Origin: Flavobacteriales bacterium UBA5422 | GTDB taxonomy: Bacteria; Bacteroidota; Bacteroidia; Flavobacteriales_D; Crocinitomicaceae | Length of the DNA: 23,531 nt | Reading direction: 5' to 3' | NCBI GenBank assembly: GCA_002409405.1 | Contig: DHNG01000048.1 | Location: 22,404-45,934 of the forward strand | In this document: positions 7,448 to 14,320 of the stretch, piece after piece | Layout of the letters: each line of letters opens with the position of its first letter | Position numbering within the stretch: the stretch's first letter is position 1 | Notes under the pieces: generated by a model | Told to the model about the DNA's origin: nothing | What the model saw: only the letters and a program-made list of their open reading frames with translations | Databases searched by the model: none | Translations under genes and position numbers: made by a program

Positions 7448-7897
7448 ATGAAAGAAATATCCATTAAACAAACCTTGTTGGTTGTGCTTGTATTCGCTTG
7501 TTTGTCGATAGGTTTAGACTTGTTCAAAAAATTAGTGGATCATTCATTCGATCTGAACTATGTCATTAATTGTGACACATTCCTGTTTGAAGTTGCCATT
7601 GAATTTAAAATAATCTTTTTGACCGGAATCATAACAGCCATCATTGTGCGGAAACTAGATTTTAATCTGACCAGAACAGTACTGCTACTGTTCTTTATTT
7701 TTACATTTTTCTATTGTTTCATTAGCTACCTTGTGTCGCTGTTTGTCTTCTTCTTTTTGTCCGCAGACCTGGAAGATGTCCGAATCAACTTTTACGATTC
7801 GTTTGTCCGGTTTTTACCCAATGGATTTAATCAGGGGATTTTATTTTCATTGATCTTGATTTTATTTATCAGATGGAAGATTGAAAAACAGTCGTAA
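7448..7897 (+). CDS. uncharacterised multi-pass membrane protein, 149 aa
   Basis: I recognise no family. The protein has about four hydrophobic segments: near residues 10-25 (LLVVLVFACLSIGLDLF), 50-66 (FKIIFLTGIITAIIV), a long one at about 75-105 (VLLLFFIFTFFYCFISYLVS and on), and 130-145 (GILFSLILILFI), with a short charged tail. It is very rich in Phe, Leu and Ile. The reading frame is open from a TTG at 7391, but that codon overlaps a TAnnTTTG promoter box, so I chose the ATG at 7448. It is 13 nt ahead of the BadF-type kinase gene and may be cotranscribed with it. No catalytic motif is visible. Confidence 0.75.
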   Translation: MKEISIKQTLLVVLVFACLSIGLDLFKKLVDHSFDLNYVINCDTFLFEVAIEFKIIFLTGIITAIIVRKLDFNLTRTVLLLFFIFTFFYCFISYLVSLFVFFFLSADLEDVRINFYDSFVRFLPNGFNQGILFSLILILFIRWKIEKQS

Positions 7898-7902
7898 CTT
7901 TG
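7895..7902 (+). promoter_or_regulatory. candidate promoter -7 element (TAACTTTG) before the BadF/GlcNAc kinase gene
   Basis: Fits TAnnTTTG and includes the TAA stop of the preceding gene. The start site would fall around 7907-7909, giving a leader of only 2-4 nt before the ATG at 7911. It could be coincidental if the two genes are simply cotranscribed. Confidence 0.35.
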
Positions 7903-7910
7903 GGCGTTGA

Positions 7911-8729
7911 ATGAAGTTCAGACAATTAATAGCGGATAGTGGTGGAACCAAGACGGATTGGTGCGGAATTGGTTTCGACCGGCAACTACACCGCTTTACT
8001 ACGGAATCGTATCATCCGCAACGGGTAGACGCTGCTTTTCTTCAGCGGCAAACAGAATTCTGGAAGCAATACGATCTCAGCGAGTGTTTCCTGCACTTTT
8101 ATGGTGCCGGGTGTCTGCGGGAAGAAAATCAACAGAAAGTGAAAACGGCACTCACATCGTTTGGATTTTCAGAAATGCTGGTTGAATCTGATTTGTTTGC
8201 AGCAGCCCGAGCAGTAGCAGATGAAGATGCGATGACTGCCATTTGTGGAACAGGGAGCGTTTTATTTAAAGTTGAGCACGATCAGTTGATTGAATTGAGA
8301 GGAGGAGCAGGTTGGGAGAAAGGAGATGAGGGAAGTGGTTTCTATTTTGGTAAACTCTTAGTGTTGCGCCTGGTAGAAAACGACGGGCAATACCTTGAAA
8401 TAAGAAACATTGTTGAACAATGGAGAAGTATAGAAGAACTGAAAAATAGTTTCGGTACTCCGACTTCCAAAGAGCTGTATTCACAATTACCTCAATTATT
8501 TACAGAACACCAATCTAATCCGTTGATTGCAGGCATCCACATGGAAAATGTACAGTTATTCATGGACCGGTATGCAACTGCATGCACATCGATTGGATTT
8601 GTTGGGAGCTACGCCTTTTACATGCAGGATTTTTTTCGTTTGGCGTGCAAACAGCGGAATATACAACCTGTTACATTTGTTGAACGGCCAATTGATGAGA
8701 TCATTAAAAAAACATATCTGACTAATTAG
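7911..8729 (+). CDS. BadF/BadG/BcrA/BcrD-type ATPase, probable N-acetylglucosamine kinase
   Basis: 272-aa cytoplasmic protein of the ASKHA (actin/sugar kinase/Hsp70) fold. The phosphate-1 motif is ADSGGTKTDW (residues 8-17), right after the start, which supports this ATG. Then come 'FYGAGC' (about 63-68), 'ESDLFAAARAV' (catalytic Asp region), phosphate-2 'ICGTGS', the highly conserved 'GAGWEKGDEGSGFYFGK', and the adenosine motif 'GFVGSYAF' near the C-terminus. In Bacteroidota this arrangement is typical of proteins annotated as N-acetylglucosamine kinases in the BadF/BadG family, which phosphorylate amino sugars such as GlcNAc from wall recycling. The exact sugar is inferred, not shown. It sits 13 nt after a small membrane-protein gene. 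No terminator is obvious downstream. Confidence 0.87.
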   Translation: MKFRQLIADSGGTKTDWCGIGFDRQLHRFTTESYHPQRVDAAFLQRQTEFWKQYDLSECFLHFYGAGCLREENQQKVKTALTSFGFSEMLVESDLFAAARAVADEDAMTAICGTGSVLFKVEHDQLIELRGGAGWEKGDEGSGFYFGKLLVLRLVENDGQYLEIRNIVEQWRSIEELKNSFGTPTSKELYSQLPQLFTEHQSNPLIAGIHMENVQLFMDRYATACTSIGFVGSYAFYMQDFFRLACKQRNIQPVTFVERPIDEIIKKTYLTN

Positions 8730-8832
8730 CTTGTGATTAGAGGGGTGGTGAAGAACTATTTCGATTTTTAATACGTATTTATACCTGATAATTTAATTTT
8801 TTTTTGCAATTTGCGCTTTCGAAACAGAAAAA

Positions 8833-9225
8833 ATGGAACATCTATTAGTAGAATCAACCTCTCATACACCTTACATATCATTCAACTCTGAGTTGGGGGT
8901 AATGGAAATAAAAGGAAGATCAATCCCTGAACAAGCGGATGATTTTTGGTTACCTGTTTTAAACTGGTTTGAATCGTATGTTCAAATGCCGGCTAAACAA
9001 ACTGTATTCAGAATTGATTTGGAATATTTTAATATTTCTTCTTCTAAACGGATCTTATTTTTGTTGTATAAATTAAATAACCTTGCAAAGATCACGGAAT
9101 CTGTCAAAGTGGAATGGTATTACCGTGAAGACGATGAAGACATGTATGAAGTCGGGAATGACTATGCATATATGGTAAAAGTTCCTTTTGATTTCATCAT
9201 GTACAAAGAGCCTGAATTTGCTTAA
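8833..9225 (+). CDS. SiaC-family regulatory phosphoprotein (DUF1987)
   Basis: 130 aa, the usual length for the family. The start 'STSHTPYISFNSELGVMEIKGRS' (written here only in outline) and 'LPVLNWFESYV' match DUF1987. In Pseudomonas, SiaC is a small protein switched by phosphorylation (kinase SiaB, phosphatase SiaA) that activates a diguanylate cyclase; the phosphorylated residue is, as I recall, Thr68 in an NTSS motif. Here the aligned stretch is YFNISSSK, with Ile68 followed by Ser69-71, so the classic acceptor is missing. No SiaA, SiaB or GGDEF gene is near. It lies 12 nt ahead of the PlsC-type gene and they are probably cotranscribed. The 103-nt region upstream is very AT-rich, with no clean TAnnTTTG box. 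Confidence 0.87.
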   Translation: MEHLLVESTSHTPYISFNSELGVMEIKGRSIPEQADDFWLPVLNWFESYVQMPAKQTVFRIDLEYFNISSSKRILFLLYKLNNLAKITESVKVEWYYREDDEDMYEVGNDYAYMVKVPFDFIMYKEPEFA

Positions 9226-9237
9226 TCGGATGTACTG

Positions 9238-9972
9238 ATGCGATTAATTTTCGGATTTCTTCTTTCTCCGGCGTTTTACATAGTGTTCGGATTGCTTCTT
9301 GTTTTATTTCACCCGATACAATGGTTGTGTTACAAAGCATTTGGCTACAACGCGCATAAAAAAAGTGTCGATGTATTGAATTTCTTTCTAACGTATTCAG
9401 CGCTGTTGCTGTTTAACGTCCCACGACTAAAAAACAGATTCACCTTACCCAAAGGGCGACCAATTATTTTTGTTTCCAATCATCAGAGTACGTTTGATAT
9501 TCCCGGGTTGATTTTCTTTTTCAGAAAATACCATGGAAAATTTATTTCGAAGATTGAACTGGCGAAATCCAAAATTCCAAGTATTGCTTTTAATCTCAAA
9601 GTCGGAGGGGGAGCAAACATCGATCGGAAAGACTCAGAGCAGTCCATCGGAGAAATTAAGAAGCTGGCAGAGCGCATGAAAAAATACAAATGGTCAGCAT
9701 TTATTTTCCCGGAAGGAACGCGTACAAAAGACGGGAAGATGAAAGTATTTCAGGTCGGAGGAATTTCTACAATTGCTACGATATGCCCGGAAGCGTTAAT
9801 TGTTCCGGTTGCGATTAAAGGATCATTGGAAATGGCTAAAAAAGGATTTTTTCCTTTGTCACCGTTTCATAAAATGACCTGGGAAGTACTTTCTCCGATT
9901 GAAATCAAAGGAAGAGATATTCAGGACGTCGTGAAAGAAGCGGAAGATTCAATTCGCAAAGTAGTAGAGTAA
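9238..9972 (+). CDS. plsC: 1-acyl-sn-glycerol-3-phosphate acyltransferase (PlsC family)
   Basis: 244-aa membrane-associated enzyme. Two hydrophobic segments at the N-terminus (about residues 5-25 and 48-62) precede the acyltransferase domain. Motif I is NHQSTFD (His82 to Asp87, the catalytic HX4D), motif II region 'GGANIDRKD', motif III FPEGTR (157-162), and motif IV 'IVPVAIKG'. It would transfer an acyl chain to lysophosphatidic acid to make phosphatidic acid in phospholipid synthesis. Length and motif order are standard. It follows the SiaC-family gene by 12 nt, with its start just after the stop. It converges with the YcxB-like gene 14 nt away. The gene symbol is assigned by family only; a genome may hold several paralogues. 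Confidence 0.9.
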   Translation: MRLIFGFLLSPAFYIVFGLLLVLFHPIQWLCYKAFGYNAHKKSVDVLNFFLTYSALLLFNVPRLKNRFTLPKGRPIIFVSNHQSTFDIPGLIFFFRKYHGKFISKIELAKSKIPSIAFNLKVGGGANIDRKDSEQSIGEIKKLAERMKKYKWSAFIFPEGTRTKDGKMKVFQVGGISTIATICPEALIVPVAIKGSLEMAKKGFFPLSPFHKMTWEVLSPIEIKGRDIQDVVKEAEDSIRKVVE

Positions 9973-9986
9973 CAACCGTTCGGAAA

Positions 9987-10532
9987 TTAATTCCATTCCC
10001 ATTTTTCATCAATTGCGTAGTCAACCTTCAGGTGATTGGCTAATTTCTGCAACCTGTTTTTTAATTGTCCAAGTTCAGTAATCTGTTCCTTCGGAATGAA
10101 AAACGTCGTTCCCCCCTTTAACCGGATGAGCAACAATTCACGAATCTCTTGTATCATTTCAATTTCCGATGTGGGGGTTTTATTTTCATTTTCATGTTCT
10201 CTTGTCAAGAGGAACTCGTTTGTTATTTCAATTGAAAGTACATTCCCGAAACGATTTTTCATGTGTTCCCGGATGAAAGTTGTGAAATACTTGCGGTAAT
10301 TTTTTCGTTCCCACAACGGATACAACAAAATCCAGAGGACGGCCCCTGATAAAAAAGAGATAGCAGCTATTTTTTGTCCGGTGGCAATGCCTACAAGCGC
10401 AATCAGAACATAGAAAACCGGAATGATGTACTTGTTTTTTTGTCGTTTTTTCCGGATGATATCAGAAGTGGAGGCTAAAAATAATTGAAGGGTTACTAAA
10501 TCCTTCTCTTGAATGTTAAATGTGATTGTCAT
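9987..10532 (-). CDS. YcxB-like membrane protein, 181 aa
   Basis: Two closely spaced membrane segments (about residues 38-53, YIIPVFYVLIALVGIATG, and 57-72, IAAISFLSGAVLWILLY) sit between an N-terminal part beginning MTITFNIQEKDL and a C-terminal cytosolic domain of about 100 residues. The C-terminal 'ITNEFLLTREHENENKTPTS', then 'LIRLKGGTTFFIPKEQI', matches the YcxB-like C-terminal domain. The family has no known function; members are typically small membrane proteins with a PH-like fold C-terminus. It stands alone and converges on plsC. No clear promoter box is visible upstream, where 10533-10678 is shared with the divergent carboxylase gene. Confidence 0.78.
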   Translation of the reverse strand: MTITFNIQEKDLVTLQLFLASTSDIIRKKRQKNKYIIPVFYVLIALVGIATGQKIAAISFLSGAVLWILLYPLWERKNYRKYFTTFIREHMKNRFGNVLSIEITNEFLLTREHENENKTPTSEIEMIQEIRELLLIRLKGGTTFFIPKEQITELGQLKNRLQKLANHLKVDYAIDEKWEWN

Positions 10533-10649
10533 TGGAAATAACTTGCTGTTTTTATAAGTTGACGATTCTTTTACTGCGCTAATTTAGAAATTCCATTGAT
10601 TCTTTTTAATCTTTTCAATCCTCAAATTTTCTTAGTCTTTTCTTTTCAT

Positions 10650-10657
10650 TAAATTTG
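10650..10657 (+). promoter_or_regulatory. promoter -7 element (TAAATTTG) for the acyl-CoA carboxylase gene
   Basis: Exact TAnnTTTG match, preceded by a pyrimidine-rich tract. The predicted start near 10662-10664 gives a leader of about 15 nt to the ATG at 10679. No convincing TTG is seen about 20 nt upstream. Confidence 0.55.
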
Positions 10658-10678
10658 TTGCAGTTAATCGAATAAACT

Positions 10679-12322
10679 ATGGCAATATCTCAAAAAGAGT
10701 TAGAAATCAACATCAACGAGGACGATATGCGCTTGAAAATTAGCGCGCTCGAAAGAACATTAACAAAAATATACGAAGGTGGAGGTAAAAAACGCATTGA
10801 AAAACTTCACGAACAAGGAAAACTGACGGCCAGAGAACGGATCGACCTCCTGTTAGACCCCAACACGGAGCGGATCGAAATCGGCGCACTGGCAGGTTAC
10901 GAAATGTACCCGGAACATGGCGGATGTCCTTCCGGTGGCGTTGTAATCGTGATCGGTTATGTGAAAGGAAAACAATGCATTGTTGTGGCAAATGATGCAA
11001 CGGTGAAGGCAGGAGCGTGGTTCCCGATTACGGGTAAAAAGAATTTGCGTGCGCAAGAAATTGCAATGGAAAACCGCCTACCGATCATTTACCTGGTTGA
11101 CAGTGCCGGAGTATATCTCCCGATGCAGGATGAAATCTTCCCGGATAAAGAACATTTCGGACGTATTTTCAGAAACAATGCAGTGATGAGTTCCATGGGA
11201 ATCGTTCAGATTGCTGCAGTAATGGGAAGTTGCGTCGCAGGTGGAGCTTATTTGCCAATCATGTCAGACGAGTCGTTGATTGTCAACGGAACCGGTACAA
11301 TTTTCCTTGCGGGAAGTTACCTCGTAAAAGCTGCAATTGGCGAATCAATTGACAATGAAACATTGGGTGGTGCGACAACGCATACATCTATTTCAGGTGT
11401 TTGTGATTACAAAACAGAAAACGATCAGGAATGCCTGGCTACAATCCGGGATCTGATGGATAAAATCGGTCAACCTGAAAATGCAGGATTTGATAGAAAA
11501 GAAAGTGTTGCACCGAAGTTTGAGCTGAAATCAATGTACGGAATCATTCCATCAGAACGTTCGAAACCATACAATGTAAAACAGGTCATCGAGCGGTTGG
11601 TAGATAACTCAGAGTTCACAGAGTACAAATCTGACTACGGAAAATCAATCGTGTGTGCGTATGCCCGCATTGACGGATGGAGTGTAGGAATTGTTGCCAA
11701 TCAACGGGAGATTATTAAAACCGCGAAAGGCGAAATGCAGTTTGGAGGGGTTATTTATTCCGATTCGGCAGATAAGGCAGCACGTTTTATCATGAATTGC
11801 AATCAGAAAAATATCCCATTGGTTTTCCTGCAGGATGTGACCGGTTTCATGGTTGGTTCTAAAAGCGAACACGGAGGAATTATCAAGGACGGAGCTAAAA
11901 TGGTGAATGCGATGGCCAATTCTGTCGTTCCGAAGTTCACCATCGTTGTCGGAAACTCGTATGGCGCAGGAAATTATGCCATGTGCGGAAAAGCGTACGA
12001 CCCACGACTGATCGTTGCCTGGCCGACAGCTGAAATTGCTGTAATGGGAGGTGCAGCAGCAGCAAAAGTATTGTTGCAGATCGAAGTGGCAACATTGAAG
12101 GGAAGAGGAGAGGAAATTACACCGGAGCGTGAAAAAGAACTCTTCGACACCATTAAAAACCGTTACGACAAACAAATATCACCGTATTACGCGGCCAGCC
12201 GTTTGTGGGTAGATGCAATCATCGATCCGATTGAAACGCGGAAAGTAATTTCTATGGGAATTGAAATGGCCAATCATAAAAAAGCAGAAAAGCCGTATAA
12301 CGTTGGTGTGATCCAAACGTGA
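10679..12322 (+). CDS. acyl-CoA carboxylase beta (carboxyltransferase) subunit
   Basis: 547 aa, the full length for the biotin-dependent carboxyltransferase family. The N-terminal half has 'EKLHEQGKLTARERIDLLLD' and the first oxyanion-hole region 'GSCVAGGAYLPIMSDE' (about 183-198). The C-terminal half has 'GNSYGAGNYAMCGKAYDPR' (about 425-443) and 'AWPTAEIAVMGG'. The segment 'DEIFPDKEHFGRIFRNNA' is closest in style to methylcrotonyl-CoA carboxylase beta subunits, which act in leucine breakdown, but propionyl- or another acyl-CoA is possible. The enzyme moves CO2 from biotin to the acyl-CoA. No biotin carboxylase or biotin carrier gene is adjacent, so its partner must be elsewhere. Single-gene unit with its own promoter and a strong terminator. 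Confidence 0.94.
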   Translation: MAISQKELEININEDDMRLKISALERTLTKIYEGGGKKRIEKLHEQGKLTARERIDLLLDPNTERIEIGALAGYEMYPEHGGCPSGGVVIVIGYVKGKQCIVVANDATVKAGAWFPITGKKNLRAQEIAMENRLPIIYLVDSAGVYLPMQDEIFPDKEHFGRIFRNNAVMSSMGIVQIAAVMGSCVAGGAYLPIMSDESLIVNGTGTIFLAGSYLVKAAIGESIDNETLGGATTHTSISGVCDYKTENDQECLATIRDLMDKIGQPENAGFDRKESVAPKFELKSMYGIIPSERSKPYNVKQVIERLVDNSEFTEYKSDYGKSIVCAYARIDGWSVGIVANQREIIKTAKGEMQFGGVIYSDSADKAARFIMNCNQKNIPLVFLQDVTGFMVGSKSEHGGIIKDGAKMVNAMANSVVPKFTIVVGNSYGAGNYAMCGKAYDPRLIVAWPTAEIAVMGGAAAAKVLLQIEVATLKGRGEEITPEREKELFDTIKNRYDKQISPYYAASRLWVDAIIDPIETRKVISMGIEMANHKKAEKPYNVGVIQT

Positions 12323-12338
12323 TCTTTTTGATAGGAGC

Positions 12339-12371
12339 GGGGCAATTGATCAATTGCCCCTTTTCGTTTTT
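12339..12371 (+). terminator. strong Rho-independent terminator after the carboxylase gene
   Basis: Perfect inverted repeat with arms GGGGCAATT (12339-12347) and AATTGCCCC (12352-12360) around GATC, followed by the T-rich tract TTTTCGTTTTT. It starts 16 nt past the stop codon. Confidence 0.93.
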
Positions 12372-12381
12372 ATAATTTTGT

Positions 12382-12389
12382 TATTTTTG
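12382..12389 (+). promoter_or_regulatory. promoter -7 element (TATTTTTG) almost touching the start codon
   Basis: TAnnTTTG match only 4 nt before the ATG at 12394. A second match, TAATTTTG, lies at 12373-12380. Use of the downstream box would give an essentially leaderless mRNA; the upstream box would give a leader of about 7-9 nt. Either drives the downstream gene run after the carboxylase terminator. Confidence 0.5.
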
Positions 12390-12393
12390 TACC

Positions 12394-12645
12394 ATGCGAT
12401 TAGTAAAAGATATTCCACATCAGCAATACAAAATCCAGATTTTTCAGTACAATGGAAAGTACATTGTGAAAATTGAACTGGGACAGTTTGAACAGACCTT
12501 TAAGGTAGGGGAGACGGATGTTTTTGGAATTGAGGATGTCGAACGTATGATCTCGCAGGAACTATTAATCAACACACTACATCGCTTTGTGCAAATGCGC
12601 AACGATTGGGAAGAAGCATTTAAACATAAAAATACAATCAAATGA
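12394..12645 (+). CDS. uncharacterised 83-aa protein at the head of the OmpH/DUF4924 gene run
   Basis: A small soluble protein without signal peptide or membrane segment. The first half looks like beta strands ('YKIQIFQYNGKYIVKIELGQ', 'FEQTFKVGETDV'), the second half is helical ('IEDVERMISQELLINTLHRF'). I recognise no family. The four-base overlap ATGA with the OmpH-like gene points to translational coupling and shared expression. The gene starts right after a terminator and a promoter box, so it is the first gene of the unit. Its ATG is the only good start; the upstream sequence is the terminator. Function unknown. Confidence 0.78.
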   Translation: MRLVKDIPHQQYKIQIFQYNGKYIVKIELGQFEQTFKVGETDVFGIEDVERMISQELLINTLHRFVQMRNDWEEAFKHKNTIK

Positions 12646-13232
12646 AGAAACTACTTTTTGTAGGAGCGGTAGCTGCATCACTGGTGGCATGTAAATCCGG
12701 GAAAAAAGAAGATAAAACAGGAAAAGCGGATATCAAGACAGAGGCTGCAAGTATTGAAGGTGGAGTGAAAATCGCTTATTACATTCTTGATTCCGTTGCG
12801 GAAAACTTTGATGTCTACAAAACCGAGTTGGAAGTGTTTGAAAAAGAAGGGGCTAAGTTGCAAGCGCAATTGGAAGGAATGCAGGCTGAATACCAAAGTG
12901 TTTATGTATCCTACGAAGATGGAGCACGCAAACAAATACTGACGCCTAATCAAATGGCCAGCTATGAACAAAAACTCGGGGCGTTACAACAAAAAATGGG
13001 AGATTTCCAAAATACGAAAATGGTTGCTTTCCAACAAAAACAGATGGATGCAACAACAGCGATTCAAAACAAAATCACAAAATACAGCGAAGAATTTTCC
13101 AAAAAAAATGGAATCGATTTGTTTTTTGTAAGTGGTACAGGAACACAGATTGCTTACGCAAATCCCGGGATGGATCTGACCGTTACATTTGTTGAATACA
13201 TGAACGAACAGGAAAAATCTGTTGGAAAATAA
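12642..13232 (+). CDS. OmpH/Skp-family chaperone, predicted lipoprotein
   Basis: 196 aa. The N-terminus MKKLLFVGAVAASLVAC ends in a lipobox-like LVAC with Cys17, so it is probably a lipoprotein, unlike soluble periplasmic Skp. After a low-complexity Lys-rich linker, 'VKIAYYILDSVAENFDVYK' matches the start of the OmpH domain. A long helical coiled-coil region follows (about 65-155, rich in Gln, Lys and Glu), then the closing strands 'KKNGIDLFFVSGTGTQIAYA' and 'GMDLTVTFVEYMNEQ', typical of OmpH. Skp-like proteins hold outer-membrane proteins in solution in the periplasm. It is coupled to the 83-aa gene by a 4-nt overlap and is 11 nt ahead of the DUF4924 gene. Confidence 0.87.
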   Translation: MKKLLFVGAVAASLVACKSGKKEDKTGKADIKTEAASIEGGVKIAYYILDSVAENFDVYKTELEVFEKEGAKLQAQLEGMQAEYQSVYVSYEDGARKQILTPNQMASYEQKLGALQQKMGDFQNTKMVAFQQKQMDATTAIQNKITKYSEEFSKKNGIDLFFVSGTGTQIAYANPGMDLTVTFVEYMNEQEKSVGK

Positions 13233-13243
13233 TTGAACATCTT

Positions 13244-13795
13244 ATGCTGATTGCACAACAAAAACTGGAAGAGAATATTGCCGAATACATCTTGTATATG
13301 TATCAGGTAGAAGATGTGATCCGTGCATACAATTTTGACCTGGATGCAATTATTGACCAATACGTAAGGCCACAGCTACCAGACGAATCATTCATTCCCC
13401 AGTATACTAGTTGGTACAAAGGACTCATCCGGGATATGAAAGACCAATTGAAACAAAAGTCAGGACATTTACTGGAATTGAACGAAATTTTAGTCGAATT
13501 GAGCTTTTTGCACAACATGTTGTTGGGCCAGGTCAATGATACAAAGTATACCGGTCTGGTTGAAGCTGCTCAGCCCTTTATAGAAGAGTTTAAACAAAAA
13601 TCGAATCTGAAAGATAAGAATGATGTCGAGCTGTTATTCGGAGCAATGTATATGAAATTACTATTGCGTTTGCAGAAAAAGGACATTTCTCCTGAAACAG
13701 AAGAAGCGTTTGATGCAATGCGGATTATGTTGGCTTACCTGGCACAGACCTATCATAAAATGAAACGCGGAGAGTTGGATTTTCTGAGTAATTGA
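13244..13795 (+). CDS. DUF4924 family protein
   Basis: 183-aa all-helical soluble protein. The start 'LIAQQKLEENIAEYILYMYQ' then 'VEDVIRAYNFDLDAI' and the later 'HNMLLGQVNDTKYTGLVEAA' are recognisable as the DUF4924 family, which is confined largely to Bacteroidota and has no known function. No signal peptide, membrane segment or catalytic motif is visible. It lies 11 nt downstream of the OmpH-like gene and 42 nt upstream of the cytidine deaminase gene on the same strand, so it is probably in the same transcript. Nothing in the sequence tells what it does. Confidence 0.85.
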   Translation: MLIAQQKLEENIAEYILYMYQVEDVIRAYNFDLDAIIDQYVRPQLPDESFIPQYTSWYKGLIRDMKDQLKQKSGHLLELNEILVELSFLHNMLLGQVNDTKYTGLVEAAQPFIEEFKQKSNLKDKNDVELLFGAMYMKLLLRLQKKDISPETEEAFDAMRIMLAYLAQTYHKMKRGELDFLSN

Positions 13796-13837
13796 TTCCT
13801 GTCCCCGTTTCATAATACCTTTCAAAACACCTAATGT

Positions 13838-14314
13838 ATGGAAGAATTACGTATTCAATATCAGTCATTGGATTCATGGAAGCAACTTCCTGATGATGAA
13901 AAAAAACTTGTAGAAAAGGCTTATGAAGCTTCTGCAAAAGCATATGCACCATATTCAGGGTTCAATGTAGGAGCGTGCTTGTTGTTAGAAGACGGAACGA
14001 TCGTTTTAGGAAACAATCAGGAAAATGCCGCTTTTCCTTCCGGAACATGTGCCGAACGCACTGCTTTGTTCTATGCAGGAGCCAATTTCCCGGATAAAGC
14101 AATTAAAACACTTGTGGTAGTGGCAAAAGGTGATTTTGTCGATTTTGAAAGTACGTTATCTCCATGTGGAGGTTGCCGGCAGGTAATGCTGGAGTCTGAA
14201 AAACGACAAACAACGCCGATTAAAGTGATTCTGGTAAGTCAGAACGAACGAACGATCTCTCTGAATTCTGTAGGTGATTTATTGCCGTTTGCATTTAGCA
14301 GTTCAAAAAAATAA
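13838..14314 (+). CDS. cdd: cytidine deaminase
   Basis: 158 aa, cytoplasmic. The zinc-binding and catalytic motifs of the family are present: CAERTALFYAG (zinc Cys and proton-shuttling Glu) and PCGGCRQVM (two zinc Cys). The N-terminal 'AYAPYSGFNVGACLLLEDGT' and 'GNNQENAAFPSGTCAERT' are the usual substrate-binding region. It converts cytidine and deoxycytidine to uridine and deoxyuridine in pyrimidine salvage. The three-Cys ligation marks the tetrameric class. A weak promoter-like TACCTTTC (13816-13823), with a TTG 21 nt earlier (13792-13794), suggests it may have its own promoter. The downstream lipoprotein gene starts 6 nt after its stop. Confidence 0.94.
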   Translation: MEELRIQYQSLDSWKQLPDDEKKLVEKAYEASAKAYAPYSGFNVGACLLLEDGTIVLGNNQENAAFPSGTCAERTALFYAGANFPDKAIKTLVVVAKGDFVDFESTLSPCGGCRQVMLESEKRQTTPIKVILVSQNERTISLNSVGDLLPFAFSSSKK

Positions 14315-14320
14315 GAATCC

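Noticed and set aside
8730..8832. Possible promoter in the AT-rich gap before the SiaC-family gene
   Set aside because: Only imperfect matches to TAnnTTTG (such as TAATTTTT) are seen in a poly-T tract, so I cannot support a specific site.
11645..12175. Antisense 176-codon open frame inside the carboxyltransferase gene
   Set aside because: It overlaps the conserved carboxyltransferase C-terminal half, and its translation is Cys/His/Ser-rich without domain features.
12673..12971. Antisense open frame under the OmpH-like gene
   Set aside because: It is a mirror of the Lys/Gln-rich coiled-coil codons and lacks any supporting signal.
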